Positions 50,868 to 60,900 are shown, numbered from the stretch's first letter. The stretch is 64,000 nucleotides of DNA from Monosporascus cannonballus (GCA_004154925.1 QJNS01000207.1:82970-146969); one strand, 5' to 3'. Translations and numbers: made by a program. The notes: generated from the letters alone by a model not told the origin.

Positions 50868-51298
50868 TGTTACGTTTAAAAGGGATTTTATTAGGCCTAA
50901 AGGAGGCCTAGGAAATTAGAAACGTTCGGGATCTTTACTTTTTATCAGATAAACCTTGGGTTTTTATTAATTTCCAGAAATACCAGGAGATTCGTGGACG
51001 ATAAATATTATGGTTTTTCGAGATCCCCAGAGACCATAAGAGATATGAAAGATAAGAAAGATATATAAGGTTTGGATTTCTTATATAAATAATTACCTAT
51101 TTAATTTTTCGCTTTTTAGTTATTAATTTAAGTTCTTAGCTAGAGGTAATTGTATTATTTTTTGATTAAAAGAAAAATACCTTAAAATTTCCTTAACGAA
51201 CATATTGAATTATTTTTCGCCCTATTGTTACCTGTAAATTAAGACCCTTTTCGGATATTGCTTATACCTCCAGGTGGATGTATGACAGGTTCGTTACA
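50868..51298 (+). repeat. RT6 3' LTR
   Basis: It starts TGTTACGTTTAAAAGGG and ends ..GACAGGTTCGTTACA, which is the least-mutated family II LTR end. It is preceded by a purine-rich run (AAAAAAGG.. and GGAAAAAAGGAAATAA) that would serve as polypurine tract. Confidence 0.92.
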
Positions 51299-51645
51299 AA
51301 GGTTTTTTTAATTGCCTTATATTACCTTATATACCTTACTTTTTAAAAAATATCGCTTATATTTATATCTAATTAAAATTTTGCCGAATATCTATTTATT
51401 ATTATACCGCCATTATAATTAACAATCTTACGCCATTATAATAATAAATTTAATTATAATAATAAGATTTTATTAAACTATTTATCAAATAATAATTTGC
51501 TAATAATTTAATAGTTATAATAATGGCCAAAATAATGCGTATTAGGTAAACAGTTCGCTAGTTAATTCTGGAATGAAAAAAATTACCTGGCGTTAAAAAA
51601 AGAATTCTCCGCGTTATAAAATAACGCCCGGTTAAAAAAATAGTA

Positions 51646-51687
51646 CTTAAGCGCCCGGCTGGGAACATAATGCTTAAGAGCCCGGCT
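51646..51687 (+). repeat. Paired 15-bp direct repeat
   Basis: CTTAAGCGCCCGGCT at 51646-51660 and CTTAAGAGCCCGGCT at 51673-51687 differ at one base and are spaced 27 bp apart. A further CGCCCGG lies at 51624. Such GC-rich motifs stand out in the AT-rich surroundings and could be subterminal repeats of a DNA transposon. Confidence 0.6.
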
Positions 51688-52189
51688 CCTTTTAAAGAGC
51701 AAAAAAAACGTATTTTATTTAGCGGTAACTTTTCTTTAAAAAAAATTTAGAAAATAATACTAATATATATAGCTTTCGCTTTATATAAAATCTGATAATA
51801 TTAAATAAATATTAAGTTACTATCTAAAAAAGCGTCTTTTTAATCTTTAATAAGGGAAATTTCGTAATAGTGTAAAAGCTAATAACGATTTCAAATTTCT
51901 GCTATAAACGTTATATAGAAAGTAACAGAAATTATATTAATTAAGTTATTTAAATGTAAATAATATATAAAATAATTTTAAAATAATTTAATTTTTTAAA
52001 ATAATTAATTTATATGCTATTTATGTTAAACGAATTATTATTTAACGAAAGGATTTGTAGTTAATTAAAAATATTTTAAGTTATTATCAAAGTTTAGCAG
52101 AACTGTAAACAAAAAATACGCTTTTCGGTTAAAAATCTGGCGTTTCGTTAAGCAAAGTTTATAACCAGAATTTTAAGCGTATTAAAAAA

Positions 52190-52290
52190 ACGTATAAAAT
52201 AATAATACGCAAAATAATAACGCGTAAAATAATAACGCGCAAAATAAAAAGCATTCGATTAATGCGTAAAATAATAATAATGATAAAATC
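52190..52290 (+). repeat. Short tandem repeat of (A)CGC(G)(T/C)AAAATAATA units
   Basis: Four to five degenerate units of 13-15 bp follow one another: ACGCAAAATAATA, ACGCGTAAAATAATA, ACGCGCAAAATAAAA, then a gap, then ATGCGTAAAATAATA. The CpG inside each unit has survived while the rest is AT. Confidence 0.6.
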
Positions 52291-52496
52291 TTAAGCGAAA
52301 TTTAAGTTCGATTTAAAGAGAAATCGGCGTTATTTGGTTTTATGATATCTAAAGAACTTTGTGTAATTTAGCTGTAAATCTGTAATATTATTAAATTTAC
52401 TGGATTATTTCAGATTATTTCAAATTAATAACGCGATTTACTTTATGTATAAATTTTTTTACCGACTGGATACTTCTAGATTCTTGGCAAAACTCA

Positions 52497-52610
52497 ATGG
52501 GTACCTAATAGGTTCTTGGCAAATCCGATGGGTACCCATCAGGACCCATGGGTCTTCGTGGGTCACCCACGGGTACCCATTCCCTCACCCTAGGTCCACT
52601 TCTAGCAAGT
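52497..52610 (+). repeat. GGTACC-rich dispersed repeat, copy 2
   Basis: It reads GGGTACCTAATAGGTTCTTG.., then several GGGTACCC/GGGTC units, then CCCTCACCCTAGGTCCACTT. Landmarks and order match copy 1 at 22829-22975, which lies on -. The two copies are thus inverted and bracket the 29.5-kb AT-rich block. The two open frames reported across this place (52445-52835) are low-complexity reading of the repeat. Confidence 0.7.
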
Positions 52611-53331
52611 CCCTCAGTGCAAGAAAGCCGGATATTGCCGCCTTTATTACGCCATCCGTTCCTTCTTCCTTATCCTTATCAAAGACTTCGCGTATCGACC
52701 ATGAACAGATCAATTATGAGTTACCTGCCCTGTAGCCTACGGAGTCGGTCGACATTGTTGGACCCCCGAGGTAGGCGCGTTTGTCCGAAAATGGCCGCCC
52801 TTGTCTCCAAAAATAGCCGCTTATTCAGCCAATAATAGGCTGCATGGCGCTAGGACCAGCCCTGGGAACCAACTGCCACACCCTTAGGGCGCTTAAGGAA
52901 ATTCTAATCGCAGAAAGATTGTTTTACTACTTATCGTAGATTGCATATCACACGCGGTGCACGATATAGCCGGTCTCCTGGTGTTATTTTCATCCATCAG
53001 CGAGTCACATAGGTTCCACTCAGTCCAACTTAGCTGCCTGTTTAGTCTCTCTCCCCATGTTCCTGCAATGCTGCAAGGCGATGTAACCTATTACGTACGG
53101 GGAAGCTTAGATAGCTTGCCTCGTCCAGATTCTGTGTAAAAGAAAACCGGAACAATGTGACTAATCAAAGGCCTACAATCAGCCCTGTGCACGCAAGGTT
53201 GATTTTTATTACGCACGGAGGCTCTAAGCCAAAAGGGTTTAGTGCTATCTCACATACTCAATTCCATACGGTTTTCGCATAGCCTCGCCCGTTCAATAAG
53301 GCAATGTCCGGTCGTTGACAACTGGGTTATG

Positions 53332-53350
53332 TCACGTGCTTTGTCACGTG
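53332..53350. promoter_or_regulatory. Two CACGTG (E-box/G-box) sites 12 bp apart
   Basis: TCACGTG occurs at 53332-53338 and again at 53344-53350. CACGTG is the core bound by bHLH proteins of the Cbf1 type and by some bZIPs. No gene start lies close downstream, so a function is not established. Confidence 0.4.
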
Positions 53351-53516
53351 AATGGAACACAGTCATCAGCATCATCTCGTATTGCCCTCCTCCCACCATC
53401 TCTTGTTGCCGTTTTGGCGGGTGACGAGGATATCGCAGAGTTCCATATCATTATTCTCGTATTTTTTTGTACTTCATGGCATGTATGCCGGTGGGCTATG
53501 ACATGGCTAGCAACTA

Positions 53517-53534
53517 CGCCGGGCTAGCCCGGCG
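53517..53534. repeat. Perfect 18-bp GC-rich palindrome
   Basis: CGCCGGGCTAGCCCGGCG is its own reverse complement with no spacer. It could be a cruciform, a dimeric binding site, or chance in GC-rich DNA. Confidence 0.55.
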
Positions 53535-53604
53535 GGTTCTAAGGAGGTGCAAATGGAAAGTGGGAAAAGTCCAAATAGTAAAAATCGCCAAGCAGAGTAT
53601 TGTC

Positions 53605-53960
53605 TCAAAACTGGTTGCCAGACTGACGCAGCACATAGCGAACCGTCTGTGCTCTGTTGGCACGAAATCTACACTTGATCAACCTGGACTTGATTTCTAC
53701 CGTGTGTCGTAAGTGTTCCAGTTTCATTGTCGAGTATACCAAGATCTCCGTATTCTCCTCTGAATAAATAAAGACATCGTGACCCAGGAATCGGCGTTGC
53801 ATCATATGCTGGAATTGAGGTGGGGCGCTCGTCAGGCTTAGTAATATAGTGCTGTGCTCCGAAAGTTCTCTAGGCGTTCCGAAGGCAGTACAGAACCTGT
53901 TTCTCTACAGGCACAGCGTAATTTGTATGTCTCATTTCGTGCCTTATAAACATGCTCGCC
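53605..53960 (-). pseudogene. Lightly mutated Ty3/gypsy reverse-transcriptase relic
   Basis: Read on -: FRSTALYY (near 53840-53865), then after one frameshift LTSAPPQFQHMM, and further on ILVYS and EHLRH followed by RLIKCRFRANRA. These match in order the RT fingers-palm segments FRTxxGxYE, LTNAPxxFQ, the YxDDILVYS box (its Asp pair is missing or scrambled) and the EHLxHVxxVLxRL..K..F segment. Unlike RT1-RT7 it has ordinary base composition and is broken by frameshifts rather than C-to-T stops. It was therefore not RIP-treated, or diverged before the region was. Assignment is by eye. Confidence 0.5.
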
Positions 53961-54116
53961 CGCGAGATGTCGTTTGCATATGCGGTACTCCGGTGGCGGG
54001 CACCCGCGACTTGACTCGCTGCGCCTCGATACGTCGGCTCCCGGGGCAATCACCCTTTACCTATCCGTTGCCGCCCGGTAAGGAGGAGCGGAACCAGAAC
54101 CGGGGTAGCGAGGGCT

Positions 54117-54149
54117 GCCGATGGTCACGTGGCCCACGTGACCATCGGC
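54117..54149. promoter_or_regulatory. 16-bp perfect inverted repeat carrying two CACGTG boxes
   Basis: Arms 54117-54132 and 54134-54149 are exact reverse complements with a single C between them. Each arm carries GGTCACGTGG, so the two CACGTG cores are at 54126-54131 and 54135-54140. It lies 226 bp upstream of the ATG at 54375 and is a good candidate for a bHLH (Cbf1-like) operator of that gene. Known: CACGTG is a bHLH core. Inferred: the regulatory role. Confidence 0.6.
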
Positions 54150-54284
54150 CCCATTACTTCAAGAACCCCCTAGCCAAAGATTCCGTAGCTGCTTTCTTGT
54201 TCCCCAATCAATCAACCTACCTTGCTTGGCAACTGTGATCTCGCCAGCCGCACCATCAATCCCTTTCCATCGCGGACATACACG

Positions 54285-54374
54285 GATACATCTCTCTCTC
54301 TCAATCAAGCGACCTGAATATTCTCGCTATCTCCATTCAGAGCTTTTGGCGTTTCCAACTGCTAATCCGCCACC
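54285..54374 (+). promoter_or_regulatory. CT-rich leader and Kozak context of the 55-codon gene
   Basis: A pyrimidine run (CATCTCTCTCTCTCAATC, about 54290-54306) precedes the start codon by some 70 bp, as is common around transcription starts of filamentous-fungal genes. The ATG is embedded in CCGCCACCATGCC, a textbook strong initiation context (A at -3). Confidence 0.55.
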
Positions 54375-54542
54375 ATGCCTTCGGAACAAGAAATCGCATC
54401 AAAATTGGCGGAGATCTACGCAAAGCTTACTGCGGGGGGTAAGAATGCACAGATGAAGGAGTGGTATCATGAGTATAAAGCGCTCAACGAGGAACTTAAG
54501 GCGGCCAGGACCACGCAGACAAAAGCGCCGAAGTCCACCTAG
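54375..54542 (+). CDS. Small helical protein, 55 aa, unknown function
   Basis: This is the only frame in the window that looks like an intact gene. ATG 54375 has a perfect Kozak-like context and the stop is TAG 54540-54542. The protein is charged (14 Lys/Arg, 8 Glu, no Cys). It reads as two amphipathic helices, residues 4-20 (EQEIASKLAEIYAKL) and 24-45 (QMKEWYHEYKALNEELKAAR), joined by a Gly-Gly-Lys turn, with a Thr/Lys/Pro tail. Hydrophobic residues fall at helical spacing (Ile7, Leu11, Ile14, Leu18; Met27, Trp30, Tyr34, Leu37, Leu41), so a helical hairpin or coiled-coil dimer is likely. There is no signal peptide or membrane segment, so it is not a secreted effector type. A CT-rich leader and a double CACGTG palindrome lie upstream. 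A GTAAGA inside the frame (54439) could mimic an intron donor, but reading through gives coherent sequence. I do not recognise the family. Confidence 0.72.
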   Translation: MPSEQEIASKLAEIYAKLTAGGKNAQMKEWYHEYKALNEELKAARTTQTKAPKST

Positions 54543-55689
54543 AGAGCTTTTTTGCCACGGTAACCGCGATGACACTTAACGTAAGCTCAGTTCCAAAATG
54601 TCCAGTGTTGTGGATTTAGCTAAAATGAAAACAGGCTAAACTTAACTTTGGCGTGGTGGCAACGACAGGATGATTGCAGTTGGGGTTCGGATGAGTTGCG
54701 GACGAAAACCTTGCTAGGAAGGGCGGATTCTGATATATCGTTCCGTCTTACGGATCGCCAGGGTCACTGTTTTAACAGTGCACTCATTCTATGCTTAAAG
54801 CCCAGGGTGAGCAATTGCGGTGGCGGAAGAGGTGGAAGATACGACGAAGTGTACTGGGGTATTTCCTACGGGTAGCCTCAGACATCAACGCGGAATATGA
54901 ACCTGTTCCAATTTGTTGAGTTATCTGAGTCACAAAGACCCTCGTTAGTCTTCCCTTCAGCTTCACATTTTTAGAATAGATACTTCTCCCACCGCACGAG
55001 TCGCGTGATACTATGCACTTAACATTACGGAGTATAGTAAGCAAGTGGCTAAGTGAACCGCGACCGAGCATGCGTGGTCTCCCACATCGACCCTGAGCTT
55101 GGGTTAGGCTCCGCGTAGGGCTTGCGTACGTAATAAATTTATCCTACACCTCAGTTTTATAGCTTAACAGGGCTGCTTGCAAAGGGGGCCGACTTATTAC
55201 AGCAAGGCTAGGAGCACAGCCGTTTAATTGCCTCCTGCCAGTCAGCGCAGATAATGGTCGTCGAATCGTAGCCATTTCTGAGGGTTTTAAGAGGTCTGCC
55301 CCTTGAAATAACTCTCGCTGATGATGCGTTTCTTCGTTCCCTAACGGACCCCACTAAGCTGCAGATGCTCCCGGGGCTGTCAATCAACCCGACTGGTTCC
55401 TCGTCAAAGTGGAATCCGGGGTTTGCCCAGGCGCCTGCTTGTGATAATCCACACTACGAAGCCATTCCTTATGCTGAAACTAGACTGAAAAAGTATCCAG
55501 CTACTTTATTACCACATCCCACGCAATTTTCACTATGGAAATAATGCAAATCACATTCTGGTCGAAACTGGTCGTAACAGGTTGCTACAGTCGGCTGGTA
55601 GTCGATGTAACATGGGCTGTACATTTTCAATATCTCCTATTCGGCTGGAATAACTGGTACCCAAAACAAGAATCTATGAACAGCCCTAA
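54543..55689. other. GC-balanced island, middle part, no gene recognised
   Basis: It probably includes the 3' UTR of the small gene. Frames of 65-95 codons exist on both strands (54648-54875 +, 54784-55071 -, 55535-55732 +) but show no motif, no strong start context and no consistent exon chain. Confidence 0.4.
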
Positions 55690-56219
55690 AATAGACCAAT
55701 TAAAGCCACTCGTATATCCGGGCTTGGCTTAAGTTTCAAGTATGACTATCATAAGGTCCTGGACTACGTTGCCTGGGAGAAAGGGGATAGGCTTCAGACC
55801 ATGCAGGCGACTGTGGCCCCGATAAGCGCGAAATTCGATAATGAACATAGAACGGAAAAGGACGCGATCGGTGAGAGCAGCTGCTTTGACCAAGCCAAGT
55901 TGTTGGCAATGCAATTATCTTCGTATTCCCCTTGGTACGGTACTTATTTGATCCGAGATGGCTGGGTACCTGTCTTTTCACTCGGACGCAGAACTCTAAA
56001 AAGGCGCGACAATTCGAGAAAATCAGCATATGGACTTTGAGAGGCATGCATAAAAGGCTAAAAGAACTGCATCAGAGTCTGGATACGCTACAGAAACCTC
56101 AGCCAATAAATCTGCTGCACCTCCACTGCGAGATGCCCATTTCGGTGTATAGGGTACAGTATTTTGCGAGACCCCGGCTTGCCCAATCATTCTCTATCCC
56201 TCCGCCAAAGATCGTGTAG
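55690..56219 (+). pseudogene. Possible broken gene, family not recognised
   Basis: A frame open from 55690 to 56040 (..KYDYHKVLDYVAWEKGDRLQ.. and ..TEKDAIGESSCFDQAKLLAMQL..) has protein-like composition. Around 55985-56000 the protein-like character passes to another + frame that stays open to 56219 (..ARQFEKISIWTLRGMHKRLKEL..). Together they look like one gene with a frameshift or an unrecognised intron, perhaps from an old mobile element. I see no catalytic motif. The minus frames over the same place are less convincing. Confidence 0.3.
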
Positions 56220-56540
56220 ATTGGGAGGCCTCTCCAAGCCTAAACGTGCCAAAAGCGCGTCCACGTCAGTGAGCCATTCTTCTTCCCAGTACACATTTAT
56301 GATCGGCTTAGAGCGACGCGCACTTCTTAGAGTCCACGGCAAGTATATGCTGAAAGCCCGTTCCCTCTCCTTAGCCTTCAACCCCGCCACAGCGAACAAA
56401 CTCAGCCCCGTCATCGGAAGCTTTGTGTGTTTCATGAGGTCACAGAGTCTTGCAAAGCGCCTGTTGCACGGTTTGCCTGTCGATTTAAGGATTGTCGTTG
56501 AAAAGGCATGTCTAAACTGAAGGAGTGTTACGAAGTCCAT
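56187..56540 (-). CDS. Uncharacterised 117-aa open frame
   Basis: ATG at 56540 on -, stop 56187-56189, with a stop codon two codons upstream of the ATG. The sequence includes GLSLFAVAGLKAKERERAF, IYLPWTLRSARRSKP and YWEEEWLTDVDALLARLGLE. These look like folded protein, with an acidic-aromatic WEEEWL segment and a Leu-rich helix near the end. No signal peptide. A + frame of similar length (56164-56520) covers the same bases, but it is Ser/Arg/Leu-rich and less plausible. I do not recognise the family. It may be a partial gene lacking exons. Confidence 0.35.
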   Translation of the reverse strand: MDFVTLLQFRHAFSTTILKSTGKPCNRRFARLCDLMKHTKLPMTGLSLFAVAGLKAKERERAFSIYLPWTLRSARRSKPIINVYWEEEWLTDVDALLARLGLERPPNLHDLWRRDRE

Positions 56541-57390
56541 GTGCTATTTCAAGGAAAGCTAGGCCGTGTATATGGCCATATAAATGGCTCACGCAAAACA
56601 AGGACCAAACCCATCAACAAGCAAAGGCAAAGAGAAGCATAAAACGACAGCAGGCCAGCATAACAAAGTTAAGCCAAAAGCAGTACAACTACTCCTTCCC
56701 TAGTCAAGTCCGAATAAACTATTCAAAAACTTCAGGATCGGCTTGGCGCGAATATGCAAGCCAAAGAGCTGTCATGGCCAACTTAGTCAGCCGTAGCCAT
56801 TGAGTCTTAAATATCGGAATATTCATACCATTATATTGGCGCCTTGCTTCTTGAACGGCATTCCTGCCACTGTTAATTGCGTTTTCTCCTGCATCAATAT
56901 GGTTCTCAATCGACTCGGTAGAGCTGTACGCATATCGGTACGCGTTGATGAATAACAGTCGTCCCTCGTGTTGAACCTAGCAGTGCCATGGCTTAGTTAT
57001 CTAACCGACTAGTGGAAATAGCTTCGGCCACTCCGGTATTCTTATCTCTTGGCTACCACTGTTTTTATCTGTATTTAAGGAGGGTTCACCACCTTCACCT
57101 TCTATGGAAGACCTTCTAGAGGTCAGGCAACCTTTAATCCACTTCTTCTTCAGTTATATGCTTCTGTGTGTGATGTCAGGGTCTCACACCTCGGCTGCGC
57201 TAGAAACAAGCTTGTTAACCAGGTTTGGCACGGCATCGTACAGGGAGCCAGACATATGGCAGTCTCTGTGGAAAGCATGGGAATGACGTGCCTCACTGCG
57301 CACTCCCCCCATTGAACAGCCAATCTTGCGCGCTCTAACCTGGAACCCCACCTAATGAATTCCCCTACCAATGAATACGGATTCTCACTA
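56541..57390. other. GC-balanced island, right part, no gene recognised
   Basis: Frames of 60-92 codons only. A Lys/Gln-rich + frame at 56525-56803 has low-complexity character. Composition switches sharply to AT at about 57395. Confidence 0.4.
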
Positions 57391-57540
57391 TAACGCGCGA
57401 TATAGAAAAATTAATAATAAAATAACGAAAAGAGCTAAAATAAAACAGTTTTTAGTTTTATAAACTAACCTGGTCTTTTATTCATATAAATTACTTATAT
57501 TACGTAATTAAGCAATTTACGGGGACAGTTTAAACCAAAT
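57391..57540. other. AT-rich junction left of RT7
   Basis: 150 bp of AT-rich DNA without a feature. The last five bases before the LTR are CAAAT, which should be the RT7 target duplication; the partner lies outside the window. Confidence 0.5.
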
Positions 57541-57919
57541 TGTTACGACCCGACAAGCTCCGGTTTCAAGAAACGGTTAGGAGGAAGCATACGAGCCACC
57601 TCTCGGGTTACGTAACGGTAATTACTGCCAAGCCAGTGATCATTAGTAATCAAAGGTGATCCCAAATAATCGTAATTATTACCAACGGCGTAATTACGAA
57701 TAATTAAGCTAAAAAGGAAAAAAATATATACGTTTATTATTTCTATAATTTAAATAACTTTAATTTATAACATTTATTAATATTAATCGTTTATAATAAT
57801 AAGGTATTAAAAAATATAATATATTATTATATTTATTATTTAAATTCCTATAATATTTCTGCTAATATAGACCCGTTAACTTAAGGTTTAATAATTAATT
57901 AAACCGTTTAGTTATTATA
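57541..57919 (+). repeat. RT7 5' LTR
   Basis: It starts TGTTACGACCCGACAAGC and ends ..GTTTAGTTATTATA. The first 160 bases keep near-normal GC, with several short inverted GTAATTAC and GTGATC elements in the U3 part; the rest is RIP-damaged. Confidence 0.9.
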
Positions 57920-57989
57920 TGTTACAAATTTTTATTTAATAATGCCGTTAAACTTTAAAAAATATTTAATATTATTAAAATATTAATTA

Positions 57990-60900
57990 GCGCTTAAGAA
58001 TCCCTTATTTAACAGCTTTAGGTTCGAATTCGGGAATTGGAAAAAAAATCCGATAAATTAAGGTTATGCCATTTGCCCAATTTTCTTTCGCCCGTATAAA
58101 GCCAAAAAAGCTAAAGCCTTATAATAAAAAAGGTAACCTTTAAACCTTTTTAACTTAGGTATAAATTTATCTTTATTTCTTAAACCTTAATAATTTAACG
58201 GATTAAATCCTAACAATAAAAATATATTTAACGAAAAATATAATTATTTAATTTAAGCCCATTATAAGAAATTTTTTAAAAATAAAAAAACCGGATAAAA
58301 AAAACTTTATTAATAACATCTTTTTGTTTTATATTAATTTCGAAAATAAAATACGCGACAATTTCGGTAATCCGGATAAAAAACGATTTACGGTTTAGCA
58401 ATTATAATTCCGACAAAAAAAACTTACGTTCAAATATTCCGTAACCTTTAAAACTTTTGCGGCTAAGGCCGGGTAAGGAAACGATAAAATTAATGCCTTT
58501 ATCGACATATTTTATAAAGGGTTAAAAAATAATATAAAAAATAAAATTATTCGGATTAAATAATTAATTTCCTTAAACCGGTATATTATAAAAATAATTA
58601 ATATTAATAATCGATAATTTGAAAAACGATAAAAAGAAAAAGGATAATATGCTTTATGTTCGGGATACAACAAATTTAACTGAGGGAAAAAACGAGACGT
58701 ACCCCTTACTTTTTACGGAACGGCGCCAGAACCTATAGAACTCGGCGTTATATATAAACAAAATTGGAACAAAATTAAATATTTTAATTATAACAAAATA
58801 AGGTATAAAGTTTATAAATATAAAAAGCCCAAAAAGTTATAATAGGATAATTAGATCCCTATATTAAAAGGATAATCTAAGAATAATTAAAGAAATAACA
58901 ACAAAGTTATTAACATAATCCAGGCTAAATATATATTAGGTTTACGGCAAAAAGTCCAATAAAGATTATTAGGATAAAAGATTTGACGAAAAATACAAAA
59001 AACCAAAAACAATTAGCTTAATAAGTATTACAAATATAGCAAAAGATATTATAAAGATAATTATGTAAATATTAGAATTAAATAAAAAAAGTTTGTCCCG
59101 GAAACCTTAATCAATACGGTAAAATATATATTATATATTATCGACGCCGAAAATATTTTAATTACGAAAAATGGAAATAATATATTTACAACCGAATTAC
59201 CCGCATATATTATAAGGGATTCAATTTTCCAAATCGTACCGGAAATAACAAAAACAATAAGTAATAATATCGACATTTTCGAAATATAACCCCAAAAAAT
59301 ATCAAATAATTAACCGAAATAAAACATTAGCCCGAAAAAAAATTATACCCGTAGGAAAATCCTTATTATTATTATGGATAATATAATTATTAAACGGAAA
59401 AGAATTGATCCAGCGTACGGTTAAAAAGCATTATTAAAAAATTATTACGGACCTTTATTTTTAATTAGCATTTATTATAGATTTCCAGAAAAACAAATTA
59501 TCAAAAGAAATACGTTAATTTATAAGAAATTTTTAAAATAACAATTAGGATAACGCATAATAAAATATAATCGCAAACATAAAAAAACAATTTATTTAAT
59601 AAAGAAAAAAATTATAGCAAAACTAAGAGAAATTAATACGGTTCGAAAAAACAGTACGCCGGCAATAACAACAGATATAGTAGCTTAACGCGTTAAACGA
59701 AAAAATATAAACAAAATTCGATAAATTCAAATAAAAATTAAAAAAAAAGTTATTTATAAAAAAGCCGTAAAATAACGAAACCTAAAGAAATTTAAAAAAA
59801 AAACTGTTAAAAAACCTTTAAACGCGATAATAGGAAACGTTAACGACCTTATTATTTTAGAAATACGATTAAAAACGTATTAATATACCGTAATGGTAAA
59901 CTGCAGAGCTTTGGGCGGAAATTATATTACACCAAATATGGTTAATAAATTCAGATTGCTATAAAAATACAAGTTAAAATCTTATATAGCAATAAATGCC
60001 GAAAATCAGGAATTTGTTTACGATAACGGAAAAATTATATGCAAAATTAATTATTCGAAATTTTTGTCAAAAAACGATACCAAACAATTAATTTCGATCT
60101 CGTTTTATTCGAAAATTACGATATGATTTTAGAATTATTATAAATACGTTAATACGGAATTTTGATAAACGGAAAAACTGGCTAGGTAAAATTCGTTTTA
60201 CTCCTTATTAATAAATAAAAAAGAAATTAAGATCCTAACATTTAATCGAAAATAATAATAAATATAAGCATAAGGATACGACAAAAACTTTATTATCCAA
60301 AAGAACAAAACATAAAAAAAAATATTAAAGAAAAATACGACGTATCGTTATTATTATTAAAGCAAAATTAAAGTAATTAAATAACGATTTAAAAACAAAA
60401 AATAATAGCCCTAAAGATCAAGAAATCTAATTAATATATTACTATAATATTATAAATACAAACAGCTTTTTTAAAAAAAGCTTAATACGAAATTACGAGA
60501 ACATAGCGAATAAAATCATAAAATAATCCTTAAAAAAGATTCTTCGATAAAATTTTATTCCATTTATAATTTTAACGGAAACGAATTACGTATTTTCAGA
60601 AAATATCTGGAAAATCGGTTACAAAAAGGATAAATTCGACTTTTAAAATCACCAGCAGAATATCTTATGTTTTTCGTACTTAAAAAAAATAACAAAGTTA
60701 CGACTTATAATTAATTATCGACAATTAAACGATAATATTATTAAAAATCGAATATTATTATCACTAATTACGGAAATAAAAAACGGACTTTTTAAAGCCA
60801 AATAATTTATAATATTGGATCTTAAAAATAAATATAACCTTATTAAAATTAAAAAAAATACGAATAAAAAATAGCTTTTAAAACGAAATACGAACTATTT

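Larger units (their letters stand above)
44043..51298 (+). mobile_element. RT6: full-length family II chromovirus
   Basis: LTRs 44043-44473 and 50868-51298 are each 431 bp. The flanking 5 bases are AAAGT (44038-44042) and AAGGT (51299-51303), a target duplication with one G-to-A difference. Proteins read on +. It is the best copy for reading family II gag and pol, and it carries the antisense gene on -. Confidence 0.92.
51304..52440. other. AT-rich host DNA right of RT6
   Basis: No gene is visible. It contains two copies of CTTAAG(C/A)GCCCGGCT (51646-51660 and 51673-51687). Near its right end is a tandem of units like ACGCGTAAAATAATA (about 52190-52290). It passes into the large GC-balanced island at about 52440. 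Confidence 0.5.
52611..53600. other. GC-balanced island, left part, no gene recognised
   Basis: Composition is ordinary, with no RIP excess of stops, but the longest frames are 60-70 codons and none has a family signature or splice-site chain I can follow. It contains the CACGTG pair and the palindrome listed separately. Confidence 0.45.

Noticed and set aside
53849..54238. 129-codon + frame, the longest in the window
   Set aside because: It runs through the CACGTG palindrome and the leader of the small gene, overlaps the RT relic on the other strand, has an Arg/Pro/Ser-rich sequence and no motif. It is most likely chance in GC-balanced DNA.
54439..54444. GTAAGA inside the small gene as an intron donor
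   Set aside because: Reading through gives a coherent second helix and a natural stop. I see no convincing branch point and acceptor that would give a better product.
54226..54456. 76-codon + frame overlapping the 55-codon gene
   Set aside because: It is in another frame over the CT-rich leader, with weaker start context and low-complexity translation.
57104..57286. 60-codon + and 73-codon - frames near the island's right edge
   Set aside because: They are short, without motif, and overlap each other on opposite strands.
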